A DNA stretch of 64,000 nucleotides from an uncultured Clostridia bacterium (GCA_947565865.1 CANOHT010000001.1:186001-250000); one strand, 5' to 3'; counted from the stretch's first letter, positions 1 to 10,605 are shown. Translations and numbers: made by a program. Notes: generated from the sequence alone by a model not told the origin.

Positions 1-562
1 CCACCGCCACAAAGGTTTCCGGGTAAGCAAGCGCTGTAAGCCCCGCGCCCTGGAACAGCTCGCCCAGGTTCAGCCGATGGTTTTTCCCGGTCAAATACTC
101 GTACAGCAGCATGCACTGGTAGGCCTTTTCCCGCATTTGTTTCAGCTGCGCCCCTCTGCGCATGGAGAAAATCTCGCTGATAATGCCTGTGAGCGTCTGG
201 AATAATTCCGCGCCGGACACAGGCTTGAGCAAATACTTGCACGCCCTAAGATCCATTGCCTTCCTGGCAAATTCAAACTTGTCATAGGCAGAAATGAAGA
301 CGATATGGGTCTCCGGCGCAATGGCCCTGCGCAGGAGCGCCACCATGTCCAGCCCGTCCATCCCTTCCATCATAATGTCCGTCAGAATGATGTCCGGGCG
401 GTGGCTTTGCGCCGCGGCGATGGCCGCCTCGCCGCTGTCAGCCTCCAGGTACTGGGTAATGCCCAGTCCCATTTCCTCTATGGTCTTTTTCAGCCCCATG
501 CGCACCGCCTGCTGGTCGTCAACAATCAGCAGCTTTAGAGACGGTTCCGTTTGGACTTTCAT
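1..562 (-). CDS. Response regulator, YesN-like, N-terminal part (runs off the window)
   Basis: This is the receiver half of a response regulator; the gene continues past base 1, so the output domain is not visible. Translation from the ATG at 560-562 gives a canonical REC domain: acidic pair D15-D16 after LKLLIV, phospho-acceptor D62 in LTDIMM, S91 and K113 in YLLKPV. The start lies inside the 3' end of the kinase gene in another frame, a 44-base overlap that implies translational coupling. With a YesM-type kinase and sugar importer upstream, the expected full protein is an AraC-output YesN-type regulator that activates the importer operon. The domain call is firm; the AraC output is inferred from context. 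Confidence 0.85.
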   Translation of the reverse strand, partial: MKVQTEPSLKLLIVDDQQAVRMGLKKTIEEMGLGITQYLEADSGEAAIAAAQSHRPDIILTDIMMEGMDGLDMVALLRRAIAPETHIVFISAYDKFEFARKAMDLRACKYLLKPVSGAELFQTLTGIISEIFSMRRGAQLKQMREKAYQCMLLYEYLTGKNHRLNLGELFQGAGLTALAYPETFVAV

Positions 563-2408
563 CCGCTATCACCTGCCTTTGCCCGAACGAACGGGGGGGA
601 ATCATGAGCGTGATCTTCGTGCCCACCTGGGGGTAGCTCTCGATTCTCAGCTCGCAGCAAGCGCCATAGGCCATGCGCATACGCTGGTAAATGTTTTTCA
701 GCCCGATACCCCCGTAATCCTTGCCGTCCAGCAGCTCCCGCTCCCCGTCCTCGCTCCGGAAAGACTGGTTCAGCGCCTCTGCCTGACTGGCTTCCATCCC
801 GCCGCCGTTGTCCTCGATGCCAATGCTGATGGCCTGCCCGAACGGAGCCTGCGCGTAAGCCAGCTCCAGGGCGATAAAGCAGGCCCCCTCCTTATGTCGG
901 AAGGCGTGCTTCACCGCGTTTTCCACAATGGGCTGCAGGGCGTATTTTATGATCGTATGGCTATCCAGCCGATCCGCGATGTCCGGCGCCATGTCAATGG
1001 TGTACTGAATGCGGTTCCTGTTAATCAGGTTGTAGATGCCGATAAAGTCCTCCACGTTCTGCAATTCGTCCCGAATGCTCACGGTCATGTGCTTTCGGTT
1101 CATGTTGTAATTCACATATTCCATGATGAGGCCGACCGACTGGGCGATTTCCTCATCCCCGGCGATTCGCGTGCTCATGCGGATAAAATCCAGGGCGTTG
1201 CACAGGAAATGGGGCTTCATCTGGCTTTCCAGGGCCTTGTAGATGGCTTGCTTTTCCAGCTGGCCCGCCAGCTTTTCCCGGTTCAGCAGCAGCTTGATCC
1301 GGCAGGTCATTTCGTTAAACTGGGCGGCGATCTCTCCAAACTCATCCTTCGTGGCAATATCCACCCGAGCATCCAGATCCCCCGCCTGCACCTTGCGGAT
1401 GCCATGGATCAGCTTTCGGATGTTCGCGGAAAAAAAGCGGTACAGGATCGCGCACATCATGGAGAAGACGCAGCCGGTGACCAGAAGCATGGCGCTGATG
1501 ACCAGCTTGTACTTTTCTATTCCCGTCATGTGTACCGGAATGTACTGGATCAGCCAGCCGTCCATGGAGGAAATGTGCTGGAAGTACATTCTGTATCCCT
1601 GGCCCTGCCACTGGATTTCCGCGCCCTGCTCGGCAGCCTGTCCCGGTTCCGGCAGATAATCAAAGCTCGGGGATGAGGTGCTCAGCACTCGTCCTTCCCG
1701 ATCAACCAGGCGCAGCACTTCTCCGTCGTTCACCGGCACATTCCCCAGGGGCTGGGTCAGGGTTTCCAGCGCCATGGCGACCTCCACCACCCCCAGCAGC
1801 CGATTATCTCTCTGGGAGAAAACGCCGGCATAAACGGGCAGCACCTGCTTGTCCCCGTCGTGAGGGCCATACCCGAAATAATCCGTGTCCGGGCCCTCCG
1901 GCCCCACATAGGCGAAGCTCAGAGGATCCTCATCGTCCAGATAAAAGCTGTGCAGCCGCTCCCGCCATTCCCCCGTCGCCACTTGGGGGACATAGCAAAT
2001 GCGGTCATAGACATCAAAAACCCGGTCGTTTCCGTGAATCAGGCGGATGGACGCGGCAAACCAGTTGTTCACCCTGGCGTTTTCCAAGGCCGGAATGGCC
2101 CTGTTCCTCAGAATGTCCACCACCTGGGCGTCGCCCGTCTCCGCCGTCACCTCGTCCAGCAGGGCCATGACCCCGCTGTTCCGCCCCAGATTGGCGGCGG
2201 TCTGCTTCAGCAGCCTCACCCGCTCCTGGATAATGGCGTTGGCCTGCTTCAGGTTCGCCCGCATGCTTTCAATATAGTTATCGGTTTCGTACTGGATGAG
2301 AAACTGGGCCACGACATACAGCCCGATGGCAAGGGGCACCAAGCTGGTAGCCAGGATGCTGGCCACAATCTTCGTAAACGTGCTGGTCTTCCATTTGGTT
2401 TTGCCCAT
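519..2408 (-). CDS. Sensor histidine kinase, YesM family
   Basis: A 629-residue membrane sensor kinase. TM helix 1 spans about residues 14-37, an extracytoplasmic sensor region follows to about 297, then TM helix 2 (about 298-322), a HAMP segment, the histidine box QMKPHFLCNAL near residue 400 and an ATPase domain with N-box PIVENAVKHAF near 490 and G-box EDNGGGM near 527. PHFLCN replaces the usual PHFLYN of the HPK7/YesM class. It should sense an external sugar signal and phosphorylate the overlapping response regulator. It is last but one in a five-gene minus-strand operon, starting 15 bases after the upstream permease stop codon. Confidence 0.93.
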   Translation of the reverse strand: MGKTKWKTSTFTKIVASILATSLVPLAIGLYVVAQFLIQYETDNYIESMRANLKQANAIIQERVRLLKQTAANLGRNSGVMALLDEVTAETGDAQVVDILRNRAIPALENARVNNWFAASIRLIHGNDRVFDVYDRICYVPQVATGEWRERLHSFYLDDEDPLSFAYVGPEGPDTDYFGYGPHDGDKQVLPVYAGVFSQRDNRLLGVVEVAMALETLTQPLGNVPVNDGEVLRLVDREGRVLSTSSPSFDYLPEPGQAAEQGAEIQWQGQGYRMYFQHISSMDGWLIQYIPVHMTGIEKYKLVISAMLLVTGCVFSMMCAILYRFFSANIRKLIHGIRKVQAGDLDARVDIATKDEFGEIAAQFNEMTCRIKLLLNREKLAGQLEKQAIYKALESQMKPHFLCNALDFIRMSTRIAGDEEIAQSVGLIMEYVNYNMNRKHMTVSIRDELQNVEDFIGIYNLINRNRIQYTIDMAPDIADRLDSHTIIKYALQPIVENAVKHAFRHKEGACFIALELAYAQAPFGQAISIGIEDNGGGMEASQAEALNQSFRSEDGERELLDGKDYGGIGLKNIYQRMRMAYGACCELRIESYPQVGTKITLMIPPRSFGQRQVIADESPNGTVSKAADC

Positions 2409-2423
2409 TGCCCTTTCCCTCCC

Positions 2424-3329
2424 TTAGCCCTTCACCGAGCCGATCATCATTCCTTGAATGAAATACTTTTGCAGCGCGGGATACAGAGCGATGATGGGGA
2501 AGGAGGTAATCACCATGGCCGCCATCTGCAGGGTAATCGTCGTCACCTCCTGGCTCTTCATCATGCTCTGAATGTTCTCGCCCCCCACCTGAGCGATCTG
2601 GTTTTCCAGGTACTGCATGGTCTCAATCATTTTTTTGAACATATAGGAGAGCGTTTCCAGATCGGCGTTGGTGGTATACAGCATGGTATCAAACCAGGAG
2701 TTCCACTGGCCCACCGCAACAAACAGGCCCACGGCCGCCACCACGGGCTTGGCCACCGGCAGAATGATCTGGAACAGGATACGGAATTCGTTGGCCCCGT
2801 CAATCTTTGCGGATTCCTCCAGCGATGGAGAAATGCCGTCAAAGTAGGACGTAAACAGCACCGCGTTGAACATGCTGAACAGACCCGGCAGCACATAAAC
2901 CAGAAAGCTGTCAATCAAATCCAGGTCGCGGATCAGCAGATAGGTCGGAATCAGTCCGCCGCTGAAGTACATGGTAACCAAGCCCAGCGTCAGATACATT
3001 TTTCGGAACGCCAGCGCCTTGTGAGAAATCACGAAGGAGTACATCGCCGTAAAAACGATGGCCAGGGCTGTGGTAACGACTGTGCGGGCTATGGAGTTGA
3101 CGGCCGCCCGGGTAAAGATGGGCTGCTCCAGCACCTTGACATAGTTTTCCAGGGTGAACTGCCGGGGCCAGAAATAGATGCCTCCGGCCATGGCGTCTAT
3201 GCCGTTGTTGAAGGACAGCACGATACAGTTGTAAAACGGGAAAACCACCAGGACGGAGAACAGCACCAGAACGGCAGCGTTCACCACGTCAAACGGTTTA
3301 ATTCGGCGGAACTCATGGGCTTTCTTCAT
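2424..3329 (-). CDS. Carbohydrate ABC transporter permease, LplC/YtcP-like
   Basis: A 301-residue inner-membrane subunit of a sugar importer. It has six hydrophobic segments and the ATPase-contacting EAA loop at about residues 169-189 (EESAKIDGANEFRILF, then QIILP). I place the start at the ATG at 3327-3329, which begins MKKAHEF and has AAAGAGG eight bases upstream; an in-frame ATG six codons earlier lacks such a site. It pairs with the LplB-like permease upstream and the solute-binding protein at the head of the operon. Such importers carry oligosaccharides; the exact substrate cannot be read from the sequence. No ATPase gene is nearby. Confidence 0.93.
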   Translation of the reverse strand: MKKAHEFRRIKPFDVVNAAVLVLFSVLVVFPFYNCIVLSFNNGIDAMAGGIYFWPRQFTLENYVKVLEQPIFTRAAVNSIARTVVTTALAIVFTAMYSFVISHKALAFRKMYLTLGLVTMYFSGGLIPTYLLIRDLDLIDSFLVYVLPGLFSMFNAVLFTSYFDGISPSLEESAKIDGANEFRILFQIILPVAKPVVAAVGLFVAVGQWNSWFDTMLYTTNADLETLSYMFKKMIETMQYLENQIAQVGGENIQSMMKSQEVTTITLQMAAMVITSFPIIALYPALQKYFIQGMMIGSVKG

Positions 3330-3383
3330 ATAGCAACCTCTTTCCATGATAGCGTAGCCACGCTGCGTCTCGTCCGCGCCGCG

Positions 3384-4322
3384 TCAGAAAAAGCTCTCGT
3401 TGGTCAGCTTTTTGCTGCCGTAATTCGCGGCCAGCAGCAGCGCCATGGATACAATGCCCTTCAGAAGCCCCACCGCTGTGGCGTAGGAGAAGCGACCCAG
3501 GGACACGCCCATTTTCAGCACATAGGTATCCAGGATTTCGGAACGAGGGTTGTTCAGCGTATTGCCCAGCAGGTAACTAATCTGGAAGTTGGAACCGTTC
3601 AGGCCGCCGTTGAGCATATTGCCGATGTTCATGACCGCCATGATGATGATGGTGGGCAGGATGCTGGGCAGCGTCAGATAAACGATCCGCTGAAAACGGG
3701 TAATGCCGTCGATGGTCGCGGCCTCATACATTTCCGGGTTGATGCCCGCAATGGCCGACAGATAGATAATGGACATATACCCTGTGGACTTCCAAATATC
3801 CAACCCCAGGGAAACCCACCAGAAGGCCTCGGGCTCGCCCAGAAACAGATACGGCTTATCCATCGCCCCGATGGCAACAAGGAAATGGTTTACAAAGCCG
3901 GTCGTGGGAGACAGCCATACAGTGGCCATCAGGGCCACCACGGTCCAGGAAATAAAATGAGGAAAGTAACTGATGGTCTGGATGGTGCGCTTGAAGCGAG
4001 GATAGGTCACTTCGCTCAGCGCCAGGGCCAGAAGAATGGGCATGGGGAAGCTGAAAACAACCTTGATAAGGCTTGTCCCCAGGGTGTTGACGATGATCTG
4101 GCTCATCATGGGATCCGTCAGCACGGCCTGGATATGCTTCAGCCCCACCCACGGACTTCCGCCAATCCCCTTGCGAAACATGTAATCCTTGAACGCAATC
4201 TGCGTCCCATAAATGGGGATATAATGAAAAATGATCAGCCAGGCGATCACCGGCAGGATCATCAGATGCAGGTATCTCTCCGCGGCCAGCTGCCTGCCCA
4301 GGCTTTTCAAACGTGTTATCAT
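3384..4322 (-). CDS. Sugar ABC transporter permease, LplB/YteP-like
   Basis: A 312-residue integral membrane permease. The N-terminus carries the family pattern HLMILPVIAWLIIFHYIPIYG (first TM helix, here given in part), and the EAA loop YEAATIDGITRFQRI is near residues 197-211. I choose the ATG at 4320-4322 (MITRLKSLGRQ) because a GGAAAGG-type ribosome site precedes it; an upstream in-frame start would add a Gly/Arg-rich 30 residues encoded over the intergenic hairpin-like GC block. It forms the heterodimeric channel with the LplC-like subunit that follows 54 bases later in the same operon. Confidence 0.93.
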   Translation of the reverse strand: MITRLKSLGRQLAAERYLHLMILPVIAWLIIFHYIPIYGTQIAFKDYMFRKGIGGSPWVGLKHIQAVLTDPMMSQIIVNTLGTSLIKVVFSFPMPILLALALSEVTYPRFKRTIQTISYFPHFISWTVVALMATVWLSPTTGFVNHFLVAIGAMDKPYLFLGEPEAFWWVSLGLDIWKSTGYMSIIYLSAIAGINPEMYEAATIDGITRFQRIVYLTLPSILPTIIIMAVMNIGNMLNGGLNGSNFQISYLLGNTLNNPRSEILDTYVLKMGVSLGRFSYATAVGLLKGIVSMALLLAANYGSKKLTNESFF

Positions 4323-4414
4323 CCCTGTCTTTCCTTTCCTTCGGAGGCTGGAGCCGCCGCGCCCGAAGGCGGGGGAGCATTCCCCCGCCCCGAGCCTTGG
4401 GCTGATGGGCATCG

Positions 4415-6019
4415 TTACTGCACACCGCGCTCCAGATACTTATGGTAATTGGCGGTATAAACCGCTTCCAGCTTTTCCAGCCCCAGCAGCTTCGCGTCGC
4501 TGATGAGCTTCTCATACGCCGCTTCAAACTGCTCGTCGGAGGCGGCCAGATACAGGCTGGGCAGGGCGTTGTTCCAGGTATTGATGATCTGGGTATAGGT
4601 GGTGGTCATGTCAGCATCCGTCAGGATACCGGCCAGAATATTCAACCGCTCCCAGCTGGCATAGGGCCTGGCGGTGTCCAGGAAAGCCTTGTAGTAGGGC
4701 TCGTTATCAATCCTCAGATGCCGCGCCAGGGAATAAATCCACATGGAGGGCAGCCACTGCACCTGGGTGTTGTTCATGCCCAGGTCGCGGATCAGCGCGT
4801 CCACAGGGCCGCTCTCATACTGCAGGCGCAGCTCCGTCGGATGCGGAATGCCATCCTCGTCCAGGGTATAGGTGACATCTTCCACGCCTTCGCGGGTCAT
4901 GATCTGGCCCTCATCGGAAAGCAGGAAGGTCAGATAGCGGATGGCGTCTTCCTTGTTGGCGCTGTCCACGTTGATGAACACGGCGCTCTCCACGCCAACG
5001 CTGCAATAGGAGTTCACCATCTTGACATCCTCCGGCGTGATGTCGGCGCTGATAGGATAATCCCAGCACTGATAAGGCGCGCCCTCCACCAGGCCTCCGT
5101 CATAGCCGGAAACGACGCTCCAGAAGTGGCCGAAGTAGGCAAACACCTCACGCTGAGACATCAGCTGCTTGAATTGCTCGGGCGTCACGGTGAAGTTTTC
5201 GGGGTTCACCAGGCCTTCCCGGTACAGGCTGTTGATGTACTTGAGGGCCTTTTTATAGGTTTCGTCCTGGAAGTTCAGCTTCACGGTGCCGTCTTCCTGA
5301 ATAGAATAAATATTGGTACCGCCCATGAGACGGTTGATGACCTGCGCCATGTTCTGGTCGGAGTTGGCGTTGGCAATGTTGCCGTCATAGAGGGGGAAGG
5401 CCGTGCCATACTTCTCCTTGACCTGCAGCAGCACATCCTTCAGCTCTTCCAGGGTAGCGACGCTGGGATTGCCCAGCTCCGCCAGCACCTGCGTGTTCAG
5501 CAGGAAGGATGCCTGGGGCGAGAAGGGCTCCTTCAGCTCAGCCAGCCGCTCCTCATCACCAAACTGATCGACCACATAGTACAGATTGTTGTCATCCCAG
5601 GTATAAACCTTGTCCTCGTCGGTGGGCAGCACGTCCCAGAACTCCGGGCAGTACTCGTCGGCCAGCTGGTTCAGGGGCGCGGCAAAGCCCTGGCTGATAA
5701 TCAGGTTAGGCATCGCGCTGAACATGTTCGTCACGATGAAGTCGTAAGCGAACTTGCCGGACGAAAGCTGCGTGGACAGCTCCTGGTGGTCGGTGGTCGT
5801 CGCGTTGGTGATTTCCAGCTTATACCCCGTCCGACGGGTGATCTCCCGGGTGATCTCGTCATCGCCCCATTTCCAGTCGGTCACGGTGTTGGGCTTATCA
5901 ATAAACGCGGTCAGGGTCTTGGCTTCCGCCATCGGATCGGCTTCCGCCCATACCATCGCCGGGCACATCATTCCCAGCAGCATCACGCATATCAGGCTCC
6001 AAGCAGTCAGTTTACGCAT
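4415..6019 (-). CDS. Extracellular sugar-binding protein, LplA/YtcQ-like
   Basis: The solute-binding protein of the first importer, 534 residues, secreted. The signal peptide (MRKLTAWSLICVMLLGMM...) ends in AMVWAEA, a signal-peptidase-I site; the cysteine in CPAM is not in a lipobox, so this is unlikely to be a lipoprotein. The mature part fits the family 1 extracellular solute-binding fold of about 500 residues typical for LplA proteins. The ATG at 6017-6019 lies six bases after AAAGGAGGACA; the adjacent ATG at 6022 is possible. First gene of the operon, with a promoter at 6122-6149. Confidence 0.92.
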   Translation of the reverse strand: MRKLTAWSLICVMLLGMMCPAMVWAEADPMAEAKTLTAFIDKPNTVTDWKWGDDEITREITRRTGYKLEITNATTTDHQELSTQLSSGKFAYDFIVTNMFSAMPNLIISQGFAAPLNQLADEYCPEFWDVLPTDEDKVYTWDDNNLYYVVDQFGDEERLAELKEPFSPQASFLLNTQVLAELGNPSVATLEELKDVLLQVKEKYGTAFPLYDGNIANANSDQNMAQVINRLMGGTNIYSIQEDGTVKLNFQDETYKKALKYINSLYREGLVNPENFTVTPEQFKQLMSQREVFAYFGHFWSVVSGYDGGLVEGAPYQCWDYPISADITPEDVKMVNSYCSVGVESAVFINVDSANKEDAIRYLTFLLSDEGQIMTREGVEDVTYTLDEDGIPHPTELRLQYESGPVDALIRDLGMNNTQVQWLPSMWIYSLARHLRIDNEPYYKAFLDTARPYASWERLNILAGILTDADMTTTYTQIINTWNNALPSLYLAASDEQFEAAYEKLISDAKLLGLEKLEAVYTANYHKYLERGVQ

Positions 6020-6121
6020 CATTGTCCTCCTTTGTCCGAACAGATTTCCAGGCAGCGTATCAGATAGCCAGTCTTTTCGCTTCCTGCGTATTTCTCCAAG
6101 CGGCATCTAGATGTTGATTTC

Positions 6122-6149
6122 ATTTTAGCTGTTTTGATGTTTTTTTCAA
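6122..6149 (-). promoter_or_regulatory. Promoter of the LplABC-type operon
   Basis: On the minus strand TTGAAA (6144-6149), a 16-base spacer and TAAAAT (6122-6127) form a sigma-A-like promoter about 100 bases upstream of the solute-binding protein start. The surrounding 6150-6340 is AT-rich and without a convincing gene; YesN-type binding sites would be expected there. Confidence 0.6.
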
Positions 6150-6344
6150 GAGCAAACTATTTGGGAATGGTGGAATTATTTTAGGTTGTTTGGCGAAATT
6201 GCAACCAAAAAGAACCTTTACTTATGTTGGAAAAAGAGACGCGGCAAAAAAGCGCAACACGCCAAGAGCGCTGTATGGCGCGTATGCTCGAATTCAAGGA
6301 TAAAATAAAAACTATTTTAATTTTATAAAGGCAATCATTCAATT

Positions 6345-6383
6345 CAAAAAAGCCACCGATCACACGCTCGTGATCCGTGGCTT
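6345..6383 (-). terminator. Rho-independent terminator after the DEAD-box gene
   Basis: Arms 6350-6363 and 6370-6383 form a 14-pair stem with one mismatch and a 6-base loop, followed on the minus strand by a run of T. It lies 17 bases after the helicase stop codon. Confidence 0.85.
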
Positions 6384-6399
6384 CGCATCGTTATCGCCG

Positions 6400-7581
6400 T
6401 CAAATATTTTCAAAGAAAGGCTCGCCCTGCTCGTCCCGGAGCACCTCGTCCTCAAAGTGCAGCGGCAGCGGATGAGCAATCATGTACTTCAGAATTTCAT
6501 CCATGCGAACGCTCTCCTGGAACGTTACCAGGGAGAAGCTGACGCCGTGCTTATGCGCACGGCCTGTCCGGCCGATGCGGTGAAGATAGTACTCGTTTTC
6601 GCTGGGGAGGTCAAAGTTGATGACCGCCTCCACGTCATCCACGTCAATGCCGCGGGCCGCAACATCGGTGGCGATCAGAATCGGGAATTTGCCTTTGCGG
6701 AAGTCCGCCATGGTGGCGTTGCGGATGCTCTGCTTGATGTCGCCATGGATGCACTCCGCCGCGTAGCCCTGCTTCTTCAGCATGCTGGTCAGCTTGTCCG
6801 TCATGAACTTGGTGTTGCAGAAGATCATCATCCGCTGATATACATCCGCGTCCAGCAGATAGAGCAGATGATCCATCTTCTTGTCCCGCTCCGTCGCAAT
6901 GACGTACTGAGCAATCTGCGGCCGGTCTTCCTTCGTTGCCTCCACCGTAATCTCTACCGGATCGTGCTGATACTTCCAGGCAATGGTCAGCACCTCCTGG
7001 TTGGTGGTGGCGGAAAACAGCACCAGCTGCCGATCCATCGGCGTGGCGTCCATGATGCGGGTAACATCCTTGACAAAGCCCATGTTGAGCATCTCGTCCG
7101 CTTCATCCAGCACCATGGTGTGCACCGCGTCCAGGTGGATGTTCCCACGGTTCATGTGATCCAGCAGCCGGCCCGGCGTCGCCACAATGATTTGCGGCTT
7201 CCGCTTGAGGGCATTGAGCTGCTTGGTGATAGGCTGACCGCCATAGAGCACGGCAATCCGCGCACCCTTGATGAACTTAGCCAGCCGCGTCAGCTCATCC
7301 GCAATCTGGATAGCCAGCTCTCGGGTGGGGGCCAGGACAATCTCCTGTACGCGGCTGTCCTTCAGCTGAACATATTCCAGCATGGGAATACCGAAGGCGC
7401 AGGTCTTCCCTGTGCCGGTGGGGGCAATGGCGTTGATGTCCGCTCCCGCCATCATCAGCGGTATTGTGCGGGCCTGAACGGTGGACGGCGCTGAAAAACC
7501 CATATCCTCCACCGCCCGAAGTATTTCCTTGGAAAGATCCATCTCCTCAAAGGTTGTTGGTATGGCTTGGGGTTCTGACAA
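6400..7581 (-). CDS. DEAD-box ATP-dependent RNA helicase
   Basis: A 393-residue RNA helicase core that unwinds RNA duplexes with ATP. Motifs in order: Q-motif (FEEMDLS, 11-17, and Q37 region), Walker A APTGTGKT (53-60), PTRELA (85-90), TPGRL (135-139), DEAD (159-162), SAT (190-192), ARGIDV (309-314) and HRIGRTGR (334-341). It stops about 50 residues after motif VI, so it lacks the C-terminal extensions of CshA or DbpA. The start is TTG at 7579-7581, preceded by AAAGGAG eight bases upstream; no nearer ATG is in frame. Probably co-transcribed with the TSCPD gene 108 bases upstream. Confidence 0.95.
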   Translation of the reverse strand: MSEPQAIPTTFEEMDLSKEILRAVEDMGFSAPSTVQARTIPLMMAGADINAIAPTGTGKTCAFGIPMLEYVQLKDSRVQEIVLAPTRELAIQIADELTRLAKFIKGARIAVLYGGQPITKQLNALKRKPQIIVATPGRLLDHMNRGNIHLDAVHTMVLDEADEMLNMGFVKDVTRIMDATPMDRQLVLFSATTNQEVLTIAWKYQHDPVEITVEATKEDRPQIAQYVIATERDKKMDHLLYLLDADVYQRMMIFCNTKFMTDKLTSMLKKQGYAAECIHGDIKQSIRNATMADFRKGKFPILIATDVAARGIDVDDVEAVINFDLPSENEYYLHRIGRTGRAHKHGVSFSLVTFQESVRMDEILKYMIAHPLPLHFEDEVLRDEQGEPFFENI

Positions 7582-7689
7582 AGAATCGGCTCCTTTCGTC
7601 TACAATCCTCATCAATCCTATGGATGGGCCGAAGGCATATGCCCGCATCACGGCCCCTCTGGCAGCGTTCAGGGTGCAGCGGCCCCGCC

Positions 7690-7929
7690 TCAATCATGAT
7701 AGGCGCGAATCGCCTTGGAAAGCTGGTCGGGGCAGGAGGTATTGCCACGGCAGGCAACGCCGGACAAGCGCTCGGCCACGTCTTCCGCCTTCTGACCAAT
7801 CACCATACGGGCCAGGCCCTCCGTGTTGCCCTTGCAGCCCTTGGTAAACTGGCAGTGGGTAATCACACCATCCTGAATGTCCAGTTCAATCTGCGTGGAG
7901 CAAGTACCGCTGGTCTTATAAACAAACAT
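7690..7929 (-). CDS. TSCPD domain protein (TIGR03905-like)
   Basis: A 79-residue cysteine-containing protein. Cysteines 10, 26, 32, 60 and 66 and the eponymous TSCPD motif at 64-68 match the small stand-alone TSCPD proteins of Firmicutes (TIGR03905). The domain is also found at the end of some ribonucleotide reductases, but the job of the stand-alone form is unknown; a metal-binding role is only an inference from the cysteines. AGAGAGG lies eight bases before the ATG. Confidence 0.85.
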   Translation of the reverse strand: MFVYKTSGTCSTQIELDIQDGVITHCQFTKGCKGNTEGLARMVIGQKAEDVAERLSGVACRGNTSCPDQLSKAIRAYHD

Positions 7930-8063
7930 ACTAAAAACCTCTCTATCCTTTGTTTTCTTTTTTGTTTTCTTTCAATACTTCGCCGCCGATCCTGGCTTTT
8001 CCTGCTAATGCGCACACTTGCGCGCAAAAAGGCATAGCCTGTTGCGGAAAGGGGTGAAGCGTC

Positions 8064-8873
8064 ATGGCCATCCTTGCCCTGTGCGGCGCCGACGGGCTGA
8101 TGGAATACCGTCAAGGTTGGGAGCAGATCACTTGTCCCCTGCCCTCGCCAACCCTGCTGGCTCAGGGCGGCGGCCTTCTTGCTATGGTCGACGCGCCGCA
8201 CCGGCTGCTGTGGATGGGCGAAAAGCTTTTCCCCGTGGATGCGGGCATTGAAGCGCTCCTGCTGTGGCAGGGGTATCCCCTTCTGCTCTCCGGGGACACG
8301 GACTGCCTTCTCCTGCTCGACCCGCAATCAGGCTCACCGCTGGTTTTGACGCCCGTGGGTGTCTACCCCCAGGATATGTGCCTGATGCCGGGAAACGCCG
8401 TGGCCGTCTGCGGCGGGGCAGAAGGCGCTGTACATCTGCTGCGCCTGCCGGAACTGACCATCTTCCGTACCATCCGCGTGCCGGGAAACGCCCAGCGCAT
8501 CGCCTGGCAGCATGGCTGCCTTTATGTCCTGTGCGCCGCTGAAGACGATGGCCTGTGCTGCCTGCTGTGTCGTCTCTATCCGCAGACCCAGCGCTATGAG
8601 CCCCTGGCCACGCTGCCCGGCCTGCCCGGCGCCCTGTACGGCGACGGTCGGGGGCTTTGGGCCGCGGCCAGCGAAATGCTGTGCTATTTCCCGGAAGGGA
8701 GTACCCAGCCCTCCGTTCGCCTGGCCGGCTCCGGGCTCATTCGCCACATTGACTGTCAGGATGGCCTGGTGCTGACCACCGATCCCCTGATGGGGCAGAT
8801 CCAGCTGATCCGCAAAGACCGTGGGCAGGTACTGTTGGAAGGAGACGTGCAGGAGGCACGGTTCCTGCGCTGA
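8064..8873 (+). CDS. Hypothetical protein, beta-propeller-like
   Basis: A 269-residue protein I do not recognise by family. It has no signal peptide or TM helix and consists of repeated short hydrophobic strands with G-D/G-G turns, each ending in L-x-L patterns (LLLLDPQSG, VHLLRLPEL, LCRLYPQTQ), as in YncE/WD40-like blades. A cytosolic propeller is therefore a reasonable guess. It stands alone on the plus strand between two minus-strand genes and converges on tuf. The ATG follows GAAAGGGGTGAAGCGTC. Confidence 0.6.
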   Translation: MAILALCGADGLMEYRQGWEQITCPLPSPTLLAQGGGLLAMVDAPHRLLWMGEKLFPVDAGIEALLLWQGYPLLLSGDTDCLLLLDPQSGSPLVLTPVGVYPQDMCLMPGNAVAVCGGAEGAVHLLRLPELTIFRTIRVPGNAQRIAWQHGCLYVLCAAEDDGLCCLLCRLYPQTQRYEPLATLPGLPGALYGDGRGLWAAASEMLCYFPEGSTQPSVRLAGSGLIRHIDCQDGLVLTTDPLMGQIQLIRKDRGQVLLEGDVQEARFLR

Positions 8874-8885
8874 GGCGCAAAGCAA

Positions 8886-8913
8886 AGCGGCACAGCCCTA
8901 AAGCCGTGCCGCT
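8886..8913 (-). terminator. Terminator of tuf
   Basis: Eight-base arms 8886-8893 and 8906-8913 with a 12-base loop; on the minus strand the stem is followed by TTTGCTTTG. It is 36 bases after the tuf stop codon and can also serve the convergent plus-strand gene. Confidence 0.7.
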
Positions 8914-8948
8914 CTGGTCGGATCAGCGATCACGCTGTCCGGGAATGA

Positions 8949-10160
<1,212 letters not shown>

Positions 10161-10235
10161 GGGAATCTCCTCCTTTAAGTTCACGTCAAACTGCGGAAGC
10201 TTGGCCTCCGCTGGTTCAGGCGGTTGATGCGGAAA

Positions 10236-10309
10236 TGGAGCAGGCGATGGGAATCGAACCCACAAGGCCAGCTTGGGAAGCTGGAGTTTTGCCACTAAAC
10301 TACGCCTGC
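10236..10309 (-). tRNA. tRNA-Gly (anticodon CCC)
   Basis: Acceptor stem GCAGGCG pairs with CGCCTGC; the anticodon stem CCAGC/GCTGG encloses loop TTCCCAA, giving anticodon CCC. T-arm GTGGG-TTCGATT-CCCAT is intact. The 3' CCA is encoded (10236-10238). It lies 75 bases upstream of tuf behind a shared promoter. Confidence 0.95.
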
Positions 10310-10348
10310 AAGGACCGCATCACCGGCCTGTCTATCCAGACAAATCAT

Positions 10349-10377
10349 ATTTTAGCCGTTTTTTCCTGTACTGTCAA
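10349..10377 (-). promoter_or_regulatory. Promoter of tRNA-Gly and tuf
   Basis: TTGACA (10372-10377), 17-base spacer, TAAAAT (10349-10354) on the minus strand, about 40 bases before the tRNA 5' end. A near-consensus sigma-A promoter. The 10385-10520 stretch beyond it holds nothing I can identify. Confidence 0.85.
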
Positions 10378-10522
10378 GAGTTTGGCACACATTTGCGGCG
10401 CTCATTCCTATTTTGTTAATCAATTGCAATAAATACATAGAAAAAACATTCATTCCGTCCTTCGCGGATGGCTGCGCCTGCTATTACGCCCTTCAGGCCG
10501 CCCCTGCTGCGAGAACAGGAAA

Positions 10523-10552
10523 GGGGCGGGCCCTCCAAGGAGTGCCCGCCCC
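10523..10552 (-). terminator. Terminator of the secreted GH3 gene
   Basis: Perfect 9-base arms 10523-10531 and 10544-10552 with a 12-base loop; followed on the minus strand by TTTCCTGTTC. About 50 bases after the stop codon. Confidence 0.7.
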
Positions 10553-10605
10553 GGCTGCGGCGTGATAGAAAACTGTCCGGAAACCATCACGCCGAAACCC
10601 GCTTG

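Noticed and set aside
6181..6363. 60-codon minus-strand frame upstream of the sugar-binding protein gene
   Set aside because: No ribosome site, AT-rich region, and its start overlaps the helicase terminator.
10161..10295. In-frame 45-residue N-terminal extension of EF-Tu
   Set aside because: It is encoded by the tRNA-Gly gene and leader; the standard EF-Tu start at 10160 has an ideal ribosome site.
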